DNA of 23,319 bases from an uncultured Clostridia bacterium (GTDB lineage Bacteria; Bacillota; Clostridia; Christensenellales; Aristaeellaceae): NCBI GenBank assembly GCA_934636425.1, contig CAKUAV010000027.1, positions 1-23,319 on the forward strand. The letters run 5' to 3'. The position numbers and the translations under genes are program-made. A model generated the notes under the pieces. It made no database searches. It was not told the origin of the DNA and saw nothing but the letters and a program-made list of their open reading frames with translations. Positions 15,594-23,319 of this stretch are shown one piece after another (the stretch's first letter is position 1; each line of letters begins with the position of its first letter).

Positions 15594-18500
15594 GACCGCT
15601 CAAGCTCACAATGGCCATGTTCGGCCCCTATGCCCACGAGACCACGATCGACTTTTCCGAATTCGGCGAGAGCGGCGTGTTCCTGATCACCGGCGACACC
15701 GGCGCGGGCAAGACCACGATATTCGACGCGATCGCCTATGCGCTCTATGGCCGCGTGACAAACGAGCGCCGAAGCGGCAGCGGCATGCGCAGCGACTACG
15801 CGCTGCCGAACGAGCCGACCTATGTCGATCTCACATTCGAGCACGGCGGCAAGACATGCAGCATCCGCCGCTCGCCCAGCTACGAGCGCCCGCTCAGGAG
15901 CGGACAGGGCACCCGCATTCAGCCCGCGCGCGTCTGCCTGACAATGCCCGGCCGCCTGCCCATAGAGAACGAGAGCGAGGCGCGGCAGGAAATCGAGGGG
16001 CTGATCCGGCTGGACTACACGCAGTTCAAGCAGGTGTCCATGCTGGCGCAGGGCGAGTTCCTCAATCTGCTGCTGGCCAAATCCCGCGAGCGCGAGGAGA
16101 TATTCCGGCGGCTGTTCGGCACGCACATTTGCGAGCGGCTGTGCAGGGTGCTGCGCGCGCGCGCCGACGCAAAGCGCGACGAGGTCGAGCAGGCGTCGCG
16201 CGACATGATCGCCGGCCTGTCCGAGCTGAGGCTGCCCGACGCGCCCAATGTCGAGAGCGCTGCCGACGCGCAGACGCTGCTGCCCGCCGCCGAGGCCATG
16301 ATAGCGGCCGATCTCGAGCGCGCCTCCCAGCTGAAGGGCGATCTCGCCGCCGCGCGCGCCGACTATGCCGACGCCGTGCAGAAAAAGGCCGAGGAGGAGC
16401 ACACCAACGCGCTCTTCGAGCAGCTGGACGCGGCGAAAAAGCGCGCCGAAAGCCTGGACAGTCAGGCGCAGACCGCCGATACGCTGCGCGCGCGCCTGAA
16501 AAGTGCCGAGCAGGCCGCGCTCCTTGGCGGCGAAGCGGCCGCGCTCGCAGAGCATCGCCGCCGCCTCAATGAGACGCGCGGCCGACTTGACGGCGCGCAG
16601 GCACAGCTCGAGGCCGCGCAGGCGCGCAGAAACGCCGCCGCCGAAAGCGCAGGGGCGCTGCCCGCCATGAGCGCGCGGCTGGAGAAGCACTCTATCGAGA
16701 AGAGCAATCTGGAAAAGCTGCTGCCCCGCTTCGACGCGCGCGATGCGGCCGCGGCGGAGGTTTCGCGGCTGGAGCGCGCGCAGGCCGAGACGCGCCGGCA
16801 GGCTGAAACCTATGAGGGGCAGCTGGAAAAGCTCAAGGCGCTCATTGCGCGCTTCGAGGCCGAAATCGCCGAGGGGGCGCGCGCCGAAACCGCGCTCACA
16901 CAGACGCGCGCCGAGCTGGACAAGCTGGACAAGCGCATGGAGAGCCTGAAGCGGCTGGTGCGCATGGCCGAGACGCTGGCCATTGGCCGGGCGCGCCTGA
17001 GCGAGAGCCTTGAAAATCAGCGCCGCGCCGAGCGTGCCCTCGCCCTCGCCGAGAGCCGCTACAACGCCGCCTACACGCGCTATATTGCCTCGCAGGCGGG
17101 GCTTCTCGCGCGCGAATTGAAGGACGATCAGCCCTGCCCGGTGTGCGGCTCGAAAACGCATCCGCATCCGGCGGTGCTGGTCGAAAACATGGGCGCGGTG
17201 CCCTCCGCCGAGGCGCTCGAGGCGCTCAAGGCCGAAGCGGCGCGCGTCCGGGACGTCCACGACAGGCTCTCGCGCGACAACGCCGAGCAGGCCGCGCGCC
17301 TTGGCGAGATCGACGCGCAGGCGCGGGAGACGGCTCAGTCGCTGGCGGTCGAGATGGAGGGGCGCGCCATCGCGGCGGCTCAGATCGAGGCGCGGCGGCA
17401 GGCGGTTCAGCTGCAGGCGCGATTGAGCGAATTGGGCGCGGCGATACAGAACACGCGCGCGGCGCAAAGCAGGCGCGACGAGGGCAAGGCGCTCATGGAG
17501 CAGGCGGAAGCGGCGCTCGCCGAGGAGAGAAAGGCGCTGAGCGAACAGGGCGGCGCGCTGGCGGCGGCGCGGGAGCGGCAAAGCGCGCTCTCTCAGGAGA
17601 CGCTGGGCTATGCGGACGCGCGTCAGGCGCGCTCGGCGCTGGCGCTCATCGCCCGCGCTCAGGCCGAGCTGTCGGCGCAGATCGACGCGATCCGGCGCGA
17701 GGCCGGCGAGAGCGAAAAGGCGCTGGGCGAATTGTCCGGCCGGCTGGACGCGATGAAGCGCGACGCGGAGCAGGCCGCGCAGACGGCGGCGCAGGCGGCG
17801 CATGCGTTCGATCAGGCGGTGCGCGCACAGGGCTTCGACGGCGAAGAGGCCTGGCAAAAGGCGCGTCTGGACGGCGAAACGCGCGAGCATATCCGCGCGC
17901 AAATCACAGAATACGACCGCCAGAGGGCGCTGAGCCGGGCGGAGATCGATCGACTGAGCGCGGAGACCGCGGGCAAGAGCGTCGATCACGGCGCGCTGGA
18001 GCGGGCGAATCGGGCCGCCGAGCGGCTGGAGGCGCTCAACAGGGAGCAGGCCGACGTGCTGAGCCGCCGCGAGCGCAACGCGCGCCAGCTTGAGCGGCTG
18101 CGCGACAAAAACGCGCGCTATCTGGCCGCGGGCGACGCGCTGACGCGGCTTTTGCGGCTCGCGAAGATCAGCGAGGGCAAGCTGGAGGGACACCAGCGCG
18201 TCTCGTTCGAGCAGTATGTGCAGCGCAGCTATCTGGAGCAGGTGCTCGCCCACGCCAACGAGCATCTGCTGAGCATGACCGACGGCCGGTTCGAGCTGCG
18301 GCGGCGCGATCAGTCGGACAAGCTGCGCGACGGCGCGCTGGAGCTGAACGTCATGGACTATCACAGCGGGCGCGAGCGCGGCGCGTCGTCGCTCTCGGGC
18401 GGCGAGGCGTTCCTTGCGTCGCTGTCGCTGGCGCTGGGGCTGAGCGAGACCATCGCCGAGGAGGCGGGCGGCGTGACCATAGACACGCTGTTCGTGGACG

Positions 18501-18688
18501 AGGGCTTCGGCTCGCTCGATCCGGCGGCGCTCGATCAGGCGATCGGAACGCTTTTGCGCCTGGGCGAGGGCGCGCGTCTGGTGGGCGTGGTCTCGCACGT
18601 CGAGGAACTGCGCCGCCGCGTGCCGCGTCAGATTGTCGTCGACGCCGCGCCCGACAGGGGCAGCCGCGCGCGGGTGGTGTGCGATTGA
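15590..18688 (+). CDS. sbcC: Exonuclease subunit SbcC (Rad50-like ATPase)
   Basis: The 1032-residue SMC-like ATPase is the partner of SbcD. Walker A is G-D-T-G-A-G-K-T (35-42). Two long coiled-coil arms rich in Ala, Glu, Arg and Gln (about 180-500 and 540-880) flank the zinc hook C-P-V-C (C516, C519) used for dimerisation. The ABC signature is L-S-G-G-E (935-939) and Walker B is F-V-D-E-G-F-G-S-L-D (968-977). The length is normal for the family. The complex removes hairpins formed by palindromes, of interest here because arrays and inverted repeats surround the pair. The gene is very GC-rich, so long open frames occur on its opposite strand; they are not genes. No terminator is obvious after the stop. 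Confidence 0.97.
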   Translation: MRPLKLTMAMFGPYAHETTIDFSEFGESGVFLITGDTGAGKTTIFDAIAYALYGRVTNERRSGSGMRSDYALPNEPTYVDLTFEHGGKTCSIRRSPSYERPLRSGQGTRIQPARVCLTMPGRLPIENESEARQEIEGLIRLDYTQFKQVSMLAQGEFLNLLLAKSREREEIFRRLFGTHICERLCRVLRARADAKRDEVEQASRDMIAGLSELRLPDAPNVESAADAQTLLPAAEAMIAADLERASQLKGDLAAARADYADAVQKKAEEEHTNALFEQLDAAKKRAESLDSQAQTADTLRARLKSAEQAALLGGEAAALAEHRRRLNETRGRLDGAQAQLEAAQARRNAAAESAGALPAMSARLEKHSIEKSNLEKLLPRFDARDAAAAEVSRLERAQAETRRQAETYEGQLEKLKALIARFEAEIAEGARAETALTQTRAELDKLDKRMESLKRLVRMAETLAIGRARLSESLENQRRAERALALAESRYNAAYTRYIASQAGLLARELKDDQPCPVCGSKTHPHPAVLVENMGAVPSAEALEALKAEAARVRDVHDRLSRDNAEQAARLGEIDAQARETAQSLAVEMEGRAIAAAQIEARRQAVQLQARLSELGAAIQNTRAAQSRRDEGKALMEQAEAALAEERKALSEQGGALAAARERQSALSQETLGYADARQARSALALIARAQAELSAQIDAIRREAGESEKALGELSGRLDAMKRDAEQAAQTAAQAAHAFDQAVRAQGFDGEEAWQKARLDGETREHIRAQITEYDRQRALSRAEIDRLSAETAGKSVDHGALERANRAAERLEALNREQADVLSRRERNARQLERLRDKNARYLAAGDALTRLLRLAKISEGKLEGHQRVSFEQYVQRSYLEQVLAHANEHLLSMTDGRFELRRRDQSDKLRDGALELNVMDYHSGRERGASSLSGGEAFLASLSLALGLSETIAEEAGGVTIDTLFVDEGFGSLDPAALDQAIGTLLRLGEGARLVGVVSHVEELRRRVPRQIVVDAAPDRGSRARVVCD

Positions 18689-19201
18689 GCCTGCGCGGGC
18701 TGAAGGCGGCGTTGGAATTTGGAGGAGACGAAGAGCGATTAATGCGAGCAAAATGCAAGCAAATGCAAGCAAACGCGAGCAAAACGAGCCAACTCCAACG
18801 CGCTCTCTCAATCCCTCTCGCGGGAACGGAGAGAGAACGCGGCGCATCCGGTTTGGGAGGGCTGGAGCGCGGAGGCGGCGGGGATGAAGGCGCGGTTTGC
18901 TCGCGCGAACAGCCGCCGAACACAATGGACACAGGCTGACGAGCGCGAGCAAAACGCAAGCAAATGCAAGCAAACGCGAGCAAAACGAGCCAGCTCCAAC
19001 GCGCTCCCTCAAACCCTCTCGCGGGAACGGAGAGAGCGCGCGGCGCATCCGGTTTGGGATGGCTGGAGCGCGGAGGCGGGCGGGGATGAAGGCGCGGTTT
19101 GCAGGCGCGAACAGCCGCCGAACACAATGGACACAGGCTGACGAGCGCGAGCAAAATTCAAGCAAATGCGAGCAAATGTGAGCAAACGCGAGCAAAACGA
19201 G

Positions 19202-19261
19202 CCAACTCCAACTCCAACTCCAACTCCAATTCCAACTCCAACTCCAATACCAACTCCAACT
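19202..19261. repeat. Hexanucleotide tract, ten CCAACT-type repeats
   Basis: Ten consecutive hexamers: eight are CCAACT, one is CCAATT (19226) and one CCAATA (19244). The minus strand reads GGAGTT repeats, with a GG pair every six bases, which could form a two-tier G-quadruplex. The equivalent place in units 1 and 2 has only about two hexamers. Confidence 0.95.
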
Positions 19262-19459
19262 CTCTCTCAATCCCTCTCGCGGGAACGGAGAGAGAACGCG
19301 GCGCATCCGGTTTGGGAGGGCTGGAGCGCGGAGGCGGGCGGGGATGAAGGCACGGTTTGCAGGCGCGAACAGACATTGAACACAATGGACACAGGCTGAC
19401 GAGCGCGAGCAAAATGCAAGCAAACTCAAGCAAACTCAAGCAAACGCGAGCAAAACGAG

Positions 19460-19501
19460 CCAACTCCAACTCCAACTCCAACCCCAACTCCAACTCCAAC
19501 T
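19460..19501. repeat. Hexanucleotide tract, seven CCAACT-type repeats
   Basis: Seven hexamers in unit 4 of the array, with one CCAACC variant at 19478. It is followed, as in unit 3, by a CT-dinucleotide run. Confidence 0.95.
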
Positions 19502-19589
19502 CTCTCTCTCAATCCCTCTCGCGGGAACGGAGAGAGAACGCGGAGTTTCCGGTTTAGGAAAATTGAAGCGCGGAGATGAAGGCGTGAAC

Positions 19590-19672
19590 GCCCATGAACA
19601 AAACGCGCCGGCTCCGAATGGCTCGCCGCAATCCTCGCGCCGGGAAACACGCAAGAGAGAGACGGCGGCGTT
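19590..19672. repeat. Degenerate fifth unit of family B
   Basis: This stretch keeps the unit order in decayed form: an ACAAAACG-like start, CCGGCTCC in place of CCAGCTCC, CGCAATCCTCGCGCCGGGAA in place of the CTCTCGCGGGAACGG block, then AGAGAG. It suggests an older array that has been eroded on the side nearest the DUF1015 gene. Positions 19673-19807 hold no feature I can support. Confidence 0.55.
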
Positions 19673-19807
19673 TTCGGACTGTGAAAGACAGGGGGACGGA
19701 GAGAGACTGCATGAACGCCGCCCAAAAATTAATCCATACGCGCGCGACAGGGGCGGCGCGGCGTGATAGAGTATATCCCGAAAAAACTCGCGATGGGAGC
19801 AAAAGCC

Positions 19808-21043
19808 ATGCTGAACAATTACGCGCTCAAAACGCCTGAAATCCTCCTGCCCGATCCGTCCGTCGACCTCACGCGCTGGGCCGTCGTGGCCTGCGATCAG
19901 TTCACATCGCAGCCCGAATACTGGGCGCGCGTGAAGGCGTTCGTGGGCGATGCGCCCTCGACGCTCAACATCGTCTACCCCGAGGCGTGGCTGAATCAGG
20001 GCGACGACCGCATCGCCGCCATAAACGCCGCCATGGCTGATTATCGCATAAATGTGCTCACGCGCCGCGTTCAGGGCTGCGTGCTGGTGGAGCGCACAAT
20101 CGCCGCGGGCAAGCGGCTCGGCCTGATCGCCGCCATCGATCTGGAAAAATACGATTTTGCGAAGGGGTCAAATTCGCTCGTGCGCGCCACGGAGGGCACG
20201 ATACTCGAGCGCATACCGCCGCGCGTTCACATCCGCGAGCACGCGCCGCTCGAAACGCCGCACGTCATGGTGCTGGTGGACGATCCGGAGCGGACGCTCA
20301 TCGAACCGGTCTACGCGCGCAGGGACGGCCTTGAGAAGCTCTACGACTTCGAGCTGATGGAGGGCGGCGGGCATATCCGCGGCTGGCTGGCCGACGAGCG
20401 CGGCGTCGAGGACGCGCTGGCCGCTCTGCATACAAAGTCCGGGGGACTGCTCTACGCCGTGGGCGACGGCAATCACTCGCTCGCCACGGCGAAGACCTGC
20501 TGGGAGAACGTCAAAAAGACGCTCTCGCCCGCCGAGATCGAGACGCATCCGGCGCGCTGGGCGCTGGTCGAGCTGAACAACCTCTACGACCCGGCGCTGG
20601 TGTTCGAGCCGATCCACCGCGCGCTCTTCGGCGTGACGGCGGGCGCGTTCAGGGAGGCGCTTTCCGCGTGGCTGGAGGAGCGCGGCATGGCGCTCGAGGC
20701 GGCCGCGCCCGAAAAGGCGATGTTCACGCTGGCCGGCGATCCCGACGAGGGCTATGCGATGCGCGGCCTGACCAATCCGCTGCCGCTCTATACGCTGCAA
20801 ATGTTCCTGGACGAGTGGCTCAAGACGGTGCGCGGCGCGTCGATCGACTACATTCACGGTTCGGACGCCGTGCGGGAGCTGTCGCGCGGGGGCGCTGTGG
20901 GGCTGCTGCTGCCCGCGATGGACAAGCGCGTGCTGTTCGAGAGCGTGCGGCAGGGCGGCGCGCTGCCGCGCAAGACGTTCTCCATGGGCGAGGCCTGCGA
21001 GAAGCGCTATTATCTCGAGTGCCGCCGCATCGGCATGGCGTGA
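19808..21043 (+). CDS. DUF1015 family protein
   Basis: This 411-residue soluble protein matches the DUF1015 family. It has a start region of the form P-E-I-L-L-P (10-15), W-A-V-V-A-C-D-Q (24-31) with T-S-Q-P-E-Y-W, the R-A-T-E-G-T-I-L-E-R-I-P-P-R segment (126-139) and the hallmark G-D-G-N-H-S-L-A-T-A-K (219-229). The biochemical role is not established to my knowledge; relatives often lie near serine biosynthesis genes, but none is seen here. I prefer the ATG at 19808 because GGGAG lies 8 nt upstream and the family normally starts just before the P-E-I-L-L-P motif. An in-frame GTG at 19763 and ATG at 19793 are less likely. The last codons and stop form the first part of a downstream tandem repeat. 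Confidence 0.88.
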   Translation: MLNNYALKTPEILLPDPSVDLTRWAVVACDQFTSQPEYWARVKAFVGDAPSTLNIVYPEAWLNQGDDRIAAINAAMADYRINVLTRRVQGCVLVERTIAAGKRLGLIAAIDLEKYDFAKGSNSLVRATEGTILERIPPRVHIREHAPLETPHVMVLVDDPERTLIEPVYARRDGLEKLYDFELMEGGGHIRGWLADERGVEDALAALHTKSGGLLYAVGDGNHSLATAKTCWENVKKTLSPAEIETHPARWALVELNNLYDPALVFEPIHRALFGVTAGAFREALSAWLEERGMALEAAAPEKAMFTLAGDPDEGYAMRGLTNPLPLYTLQMFLDEWLKTVRGASIDYIHGSDAVRELSRGGAVGLLLPAMDKRVLFESVRQGGALPRKTFSMGEACEKRYYLECRRIGMA

Positions 21044-21330
21044 GAGAGAACCGCCGGGCTGCGGATGCGGCGCGGGGAACGGCATGGCGTTGGGCAGCGC
21101 TGCTGCGCTCCGGCTCGGCAGAGCGTCGGCATGGCGTGAGAGAGAACCGCCGGGCTGCGGATGCGGCGCGCGGGGAACGGCATGGCGTTGGGCGGCGCTG
21201 AAACGCTGTGATGCGCTCCGGCTCGGCAGAGCATCGGCATGGCGTGAGAGAGAACCGCCGGGCTGCGGATGCGGCGCGCGGGAACGGCATGGCGTTGGGC
21301 GGCGCTGTGAGGCGCGGCGGCAGCGATTTG
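21031..21330. repeat. Tandem repeat family C, 96-108-bp units
   Basis: CGGCATGGCGTGAGAGAGAA starts at 21031, 21127 and 21235 (periods 96 and 108). The first unit begins inside the DUF1015 gene, 13 nt before its end, so units 2 and 3 carry copies of its last codons and TGA. Each unit also has an internal second GGCATGGCG, followed by TTGGGC. The size difference comes from a 12-nt insertion-like segment in unit 2 near 21206. The array fills most of the 340-nt gap before the methyltransferase gene. Confidence 0.93.
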
Positions 21331-21383
21331 GCGCGGGCATATGATTGCACTGATATAAACTGATCGACGAAGGAGTTTGCGAT

Positions 21384-22553
<1,170 letters not shown>

Positions 22554-22561
22554 TCTTTCAT

Positions 22562-22602
22562 CCCCGTTCGAGCGTTTGCCCGGACGGGGGCTTTCTCGTT
22601 TC
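22562..22602 (+). terminator. Probable terminator of the rlmI-like gene
   Basis: CCCCGTTCG pairs with CGGACGGGG (one wobble) over a 10-nt loop, 8 nt after the stop codon, followed by GCTTTCTCGTTTC. The U-tract is interrupted, which lowers certainty. Confidence 0.7.
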
Positions 22603-22611
22603 ATGCGCTTT

Positions 22612-23061
22612 TTCCGCGCTGACGCGGCGCGGCGTTTTTCTGCCTTACGTGATCGTGAATTGCGCGCCGGCGCGGCGTTTGCGCCCGCCGGATGCAGACC
22701 GGCAGGAGCGTTTGTGCGCGGGGGGCGGAAATTGCTCGCCTGACGTGGAGGATGCGCTGGCGGGAGGGCGCGCGCGGAGAAGGCCGCTTGATCGGCGGGG
22801 CGGTGTTCCGCGCTGACGCGGCGATGCGTTTTTCTGCCTTACGTGATCGTGAATTGCGCGTCGGCGCGGCGTTTGTGCCCGCCGGATGCAGAACGGCAGG
22901 AGTGTTTGCGCGCGCGGGGGACGGAAATTGCTCGCCTGACGTGGAGGATGCGCTGGCGGGAGTGCGCGCGCGGAGAAGGCCGCTTGATCGGCGGGGCGGT
23001 GTTCCGCGCTGACGCGGCGCGGCGTTTTTCTGCCTTACGTGATCGTGAATTGCGCGCCGGC
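22612..23061. repeat. Tandem repeat family D, about 195-bp units
   Basis: TTCCGCGCTGACGCGG begins at 22612, 22806 and 23002 (periods 194 and 196). Two units are complete and a third stops after about 60 nt. Units contain CCGCG-CTGA-CGCGG followed closely by a TTTTTC run, and a larger hairpin. Frames through the array change phase between units, which argues against coding. Confidence 0.93.
22667..22691 (+). repeat. Hairpin within family D, kept by wobble pairs
   Basis: CCGGCG, a bulged C and GGCG pair with CGCC and CGCCGG around a TTTG loop. In unit 2 (22861-22885) two substitutions change C-G pairs into U-G and G-U pairs, so folding is preserved on the plus strand. Two changes are too few to prove selection. 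Confidence 0.6.
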
Positions 23062-23126
23062 GAAAGGCTGCGTTTGGCCGGTTTTAGCGCCGGCACAGGC
23101 GTTTGTGCGCGCGGGGGACGGCGGGG

Positions 23127-23146
23127 GGAATTCGGAATTCGGAATT
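23127..23146. repeat. Short GGAATTC triplication
   Basis: GGAATTC occurs twice, followed by GGAATT, in direct tandem. It is bordered by G-runs on both sides. Confidence 0.9.
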
Positions 23147-23172
23147 GGGGCGCGGGGTTGAGCGCTTCCGGG

Positions 23173-23198
23173 CTTGCCGCTCTGGCGAGGCGTTTTTT
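23173..23198 (+). terminator. Weak terminator-like hairpin near the right edge
   Basis: CTTGCC pairs with GGCGAG (one wobble) around GCTCT, followed by GCG and six T's. No gene directly upstream needs it, so its role is unclear. The rest of 23062-23319 shows no gene or RNA that I can recognise. Confidence 0.4.
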
Positions 23199-23319
23199 CT
23201 CGGTTCATGGCCGGCGATGCGGTTCTGTTGTCGCGTTTTGCGCTCGGTTCACGCCTGCTGTTTGCCGCATAGCGCCAAACAGGACGGCTTGCGGTATCTT
23301 GCGTTCCTATTCCGCAGGT

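Larger units (their letters stand above)
18744..19605. repeat. Tandem repeat family B, four 200-258-bp units
   Basis: The landmark GCGAGCAAAA recurs at 18744, 18945, 19147 and 19405 (periods 201, 202, 258). Each unit has, in order: a decamer-like tract resembling AAGCAAATGC; a CCAACT tract; a CTCTC...GAGAG dyad; the GCGCATCCGGTTTGGGA block; and ACAATGGACACAGGCTGACG. The longer third unit is explained mainly by expansion of its CCAACT tract. Unit 4 degrades after about 19555. Open frames run through the array on both strands because units lack stops, but none has start signals. Positions 18689-18743 show nothing. Confidence 0.92.

Noticed and set aside
15500..19429. 1309-codon open frame on the minus strand
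   Set aside because: It is antisense to sbcC and runs on through array B. High GC removes stop codons from the opposite strand; there is no ribosome binding site, and sbcC on the plus strand has every family motif.
19158..19499. Minus-strand frame coding Glu-Leu dipeptide runs
   Set aside because: The runs are a translation of the GGAGTT microsatellite; other frames give Ser-Trp or Val-Gly runs equally well. No start signal or conserved flanks.
18744..19605. CRISPR array
   Set aside because: Units of 200 bp or more are repeated in full; there are no short repeats alternating with unique spacers, and no cas genes.
19763..19807. GTG start for the DUF1015 gene
   Set aside because: No ribosome binding site upstream, and the family normally begins near the ATG at 19808, which has one.

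Overview
The window looks like a chromosomal piece of a GC-rich, Gram-positive-type anaerobe, most plausibly an uncultured gut member of Clostridia. The reasons are the YesM/YesN two-component pair, the LplB/LplC-type sugar permeases without a dedicated ATPase, the GGAGG-type ribosome binding sites, the smpB-ssrA arrangement and a tmRNA tag ending in FAA. No taxonomic search was possible, so this is inference.

Layout. A GNAT acetyltransferase lies on the minus strand at 296-748 with its own promoter and terminator. Divergent from it are smpB (1079-1540) and, 5 nt later, the tmRNA gene ssrA (1546-1893) with a strong terminator. Next comes an 11-kb carbohydrate locus: a lactate-racemase-like (LarA_N/DUF2088) protein, a YesN-type response regulator and a YesM-type histidine kinase (2304-6543), then a hairpin-rich MITE-like block, then a second transcription unit of two permeases, a solute-binding protein and a cytoplasmic GH2 glycosidase (7026-13315). 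The simplest reading is that the kinase/regulator pair senses an extracellular glycan and induces the transporter, and that the GH2 enzyme cleaves the imported oligosaccharide. The locus is bracketed by two copies of a 134-nt repeat. The first begins right after the tmRNA 3' end, the second follows the GH2 gene, and each carries the terminator of the preceding unit.

From about 13.4 kb to the end the genes are housekeeping: sbcD-sbcC (14445-18688), a DUF1015 protein (19808-21043) and an RlmI-like rRNA methyltransferase (21384-22553). Each of the four intergenic gaps here (before sbcD, after sbcC, after DUF1015, after rlmI) is filled by a different long tandem repeat family of two to five units of about 100-260 bp. 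The array after sbcC also contains expanded hexanucleotide (CCAACT)n tracts, and the array after DUF1015 repeats the last bases and stop codon of that gene.

The most unusual content is this series of unrelated tandem arrays, one per gap, together with the bipartite 134-nt repeat flanking the sugar locus and the block of nested, wobble-free hairpins at 6561-6880. I found no integrase, transposase, CRISPR array, rRNA or tRNA gene.
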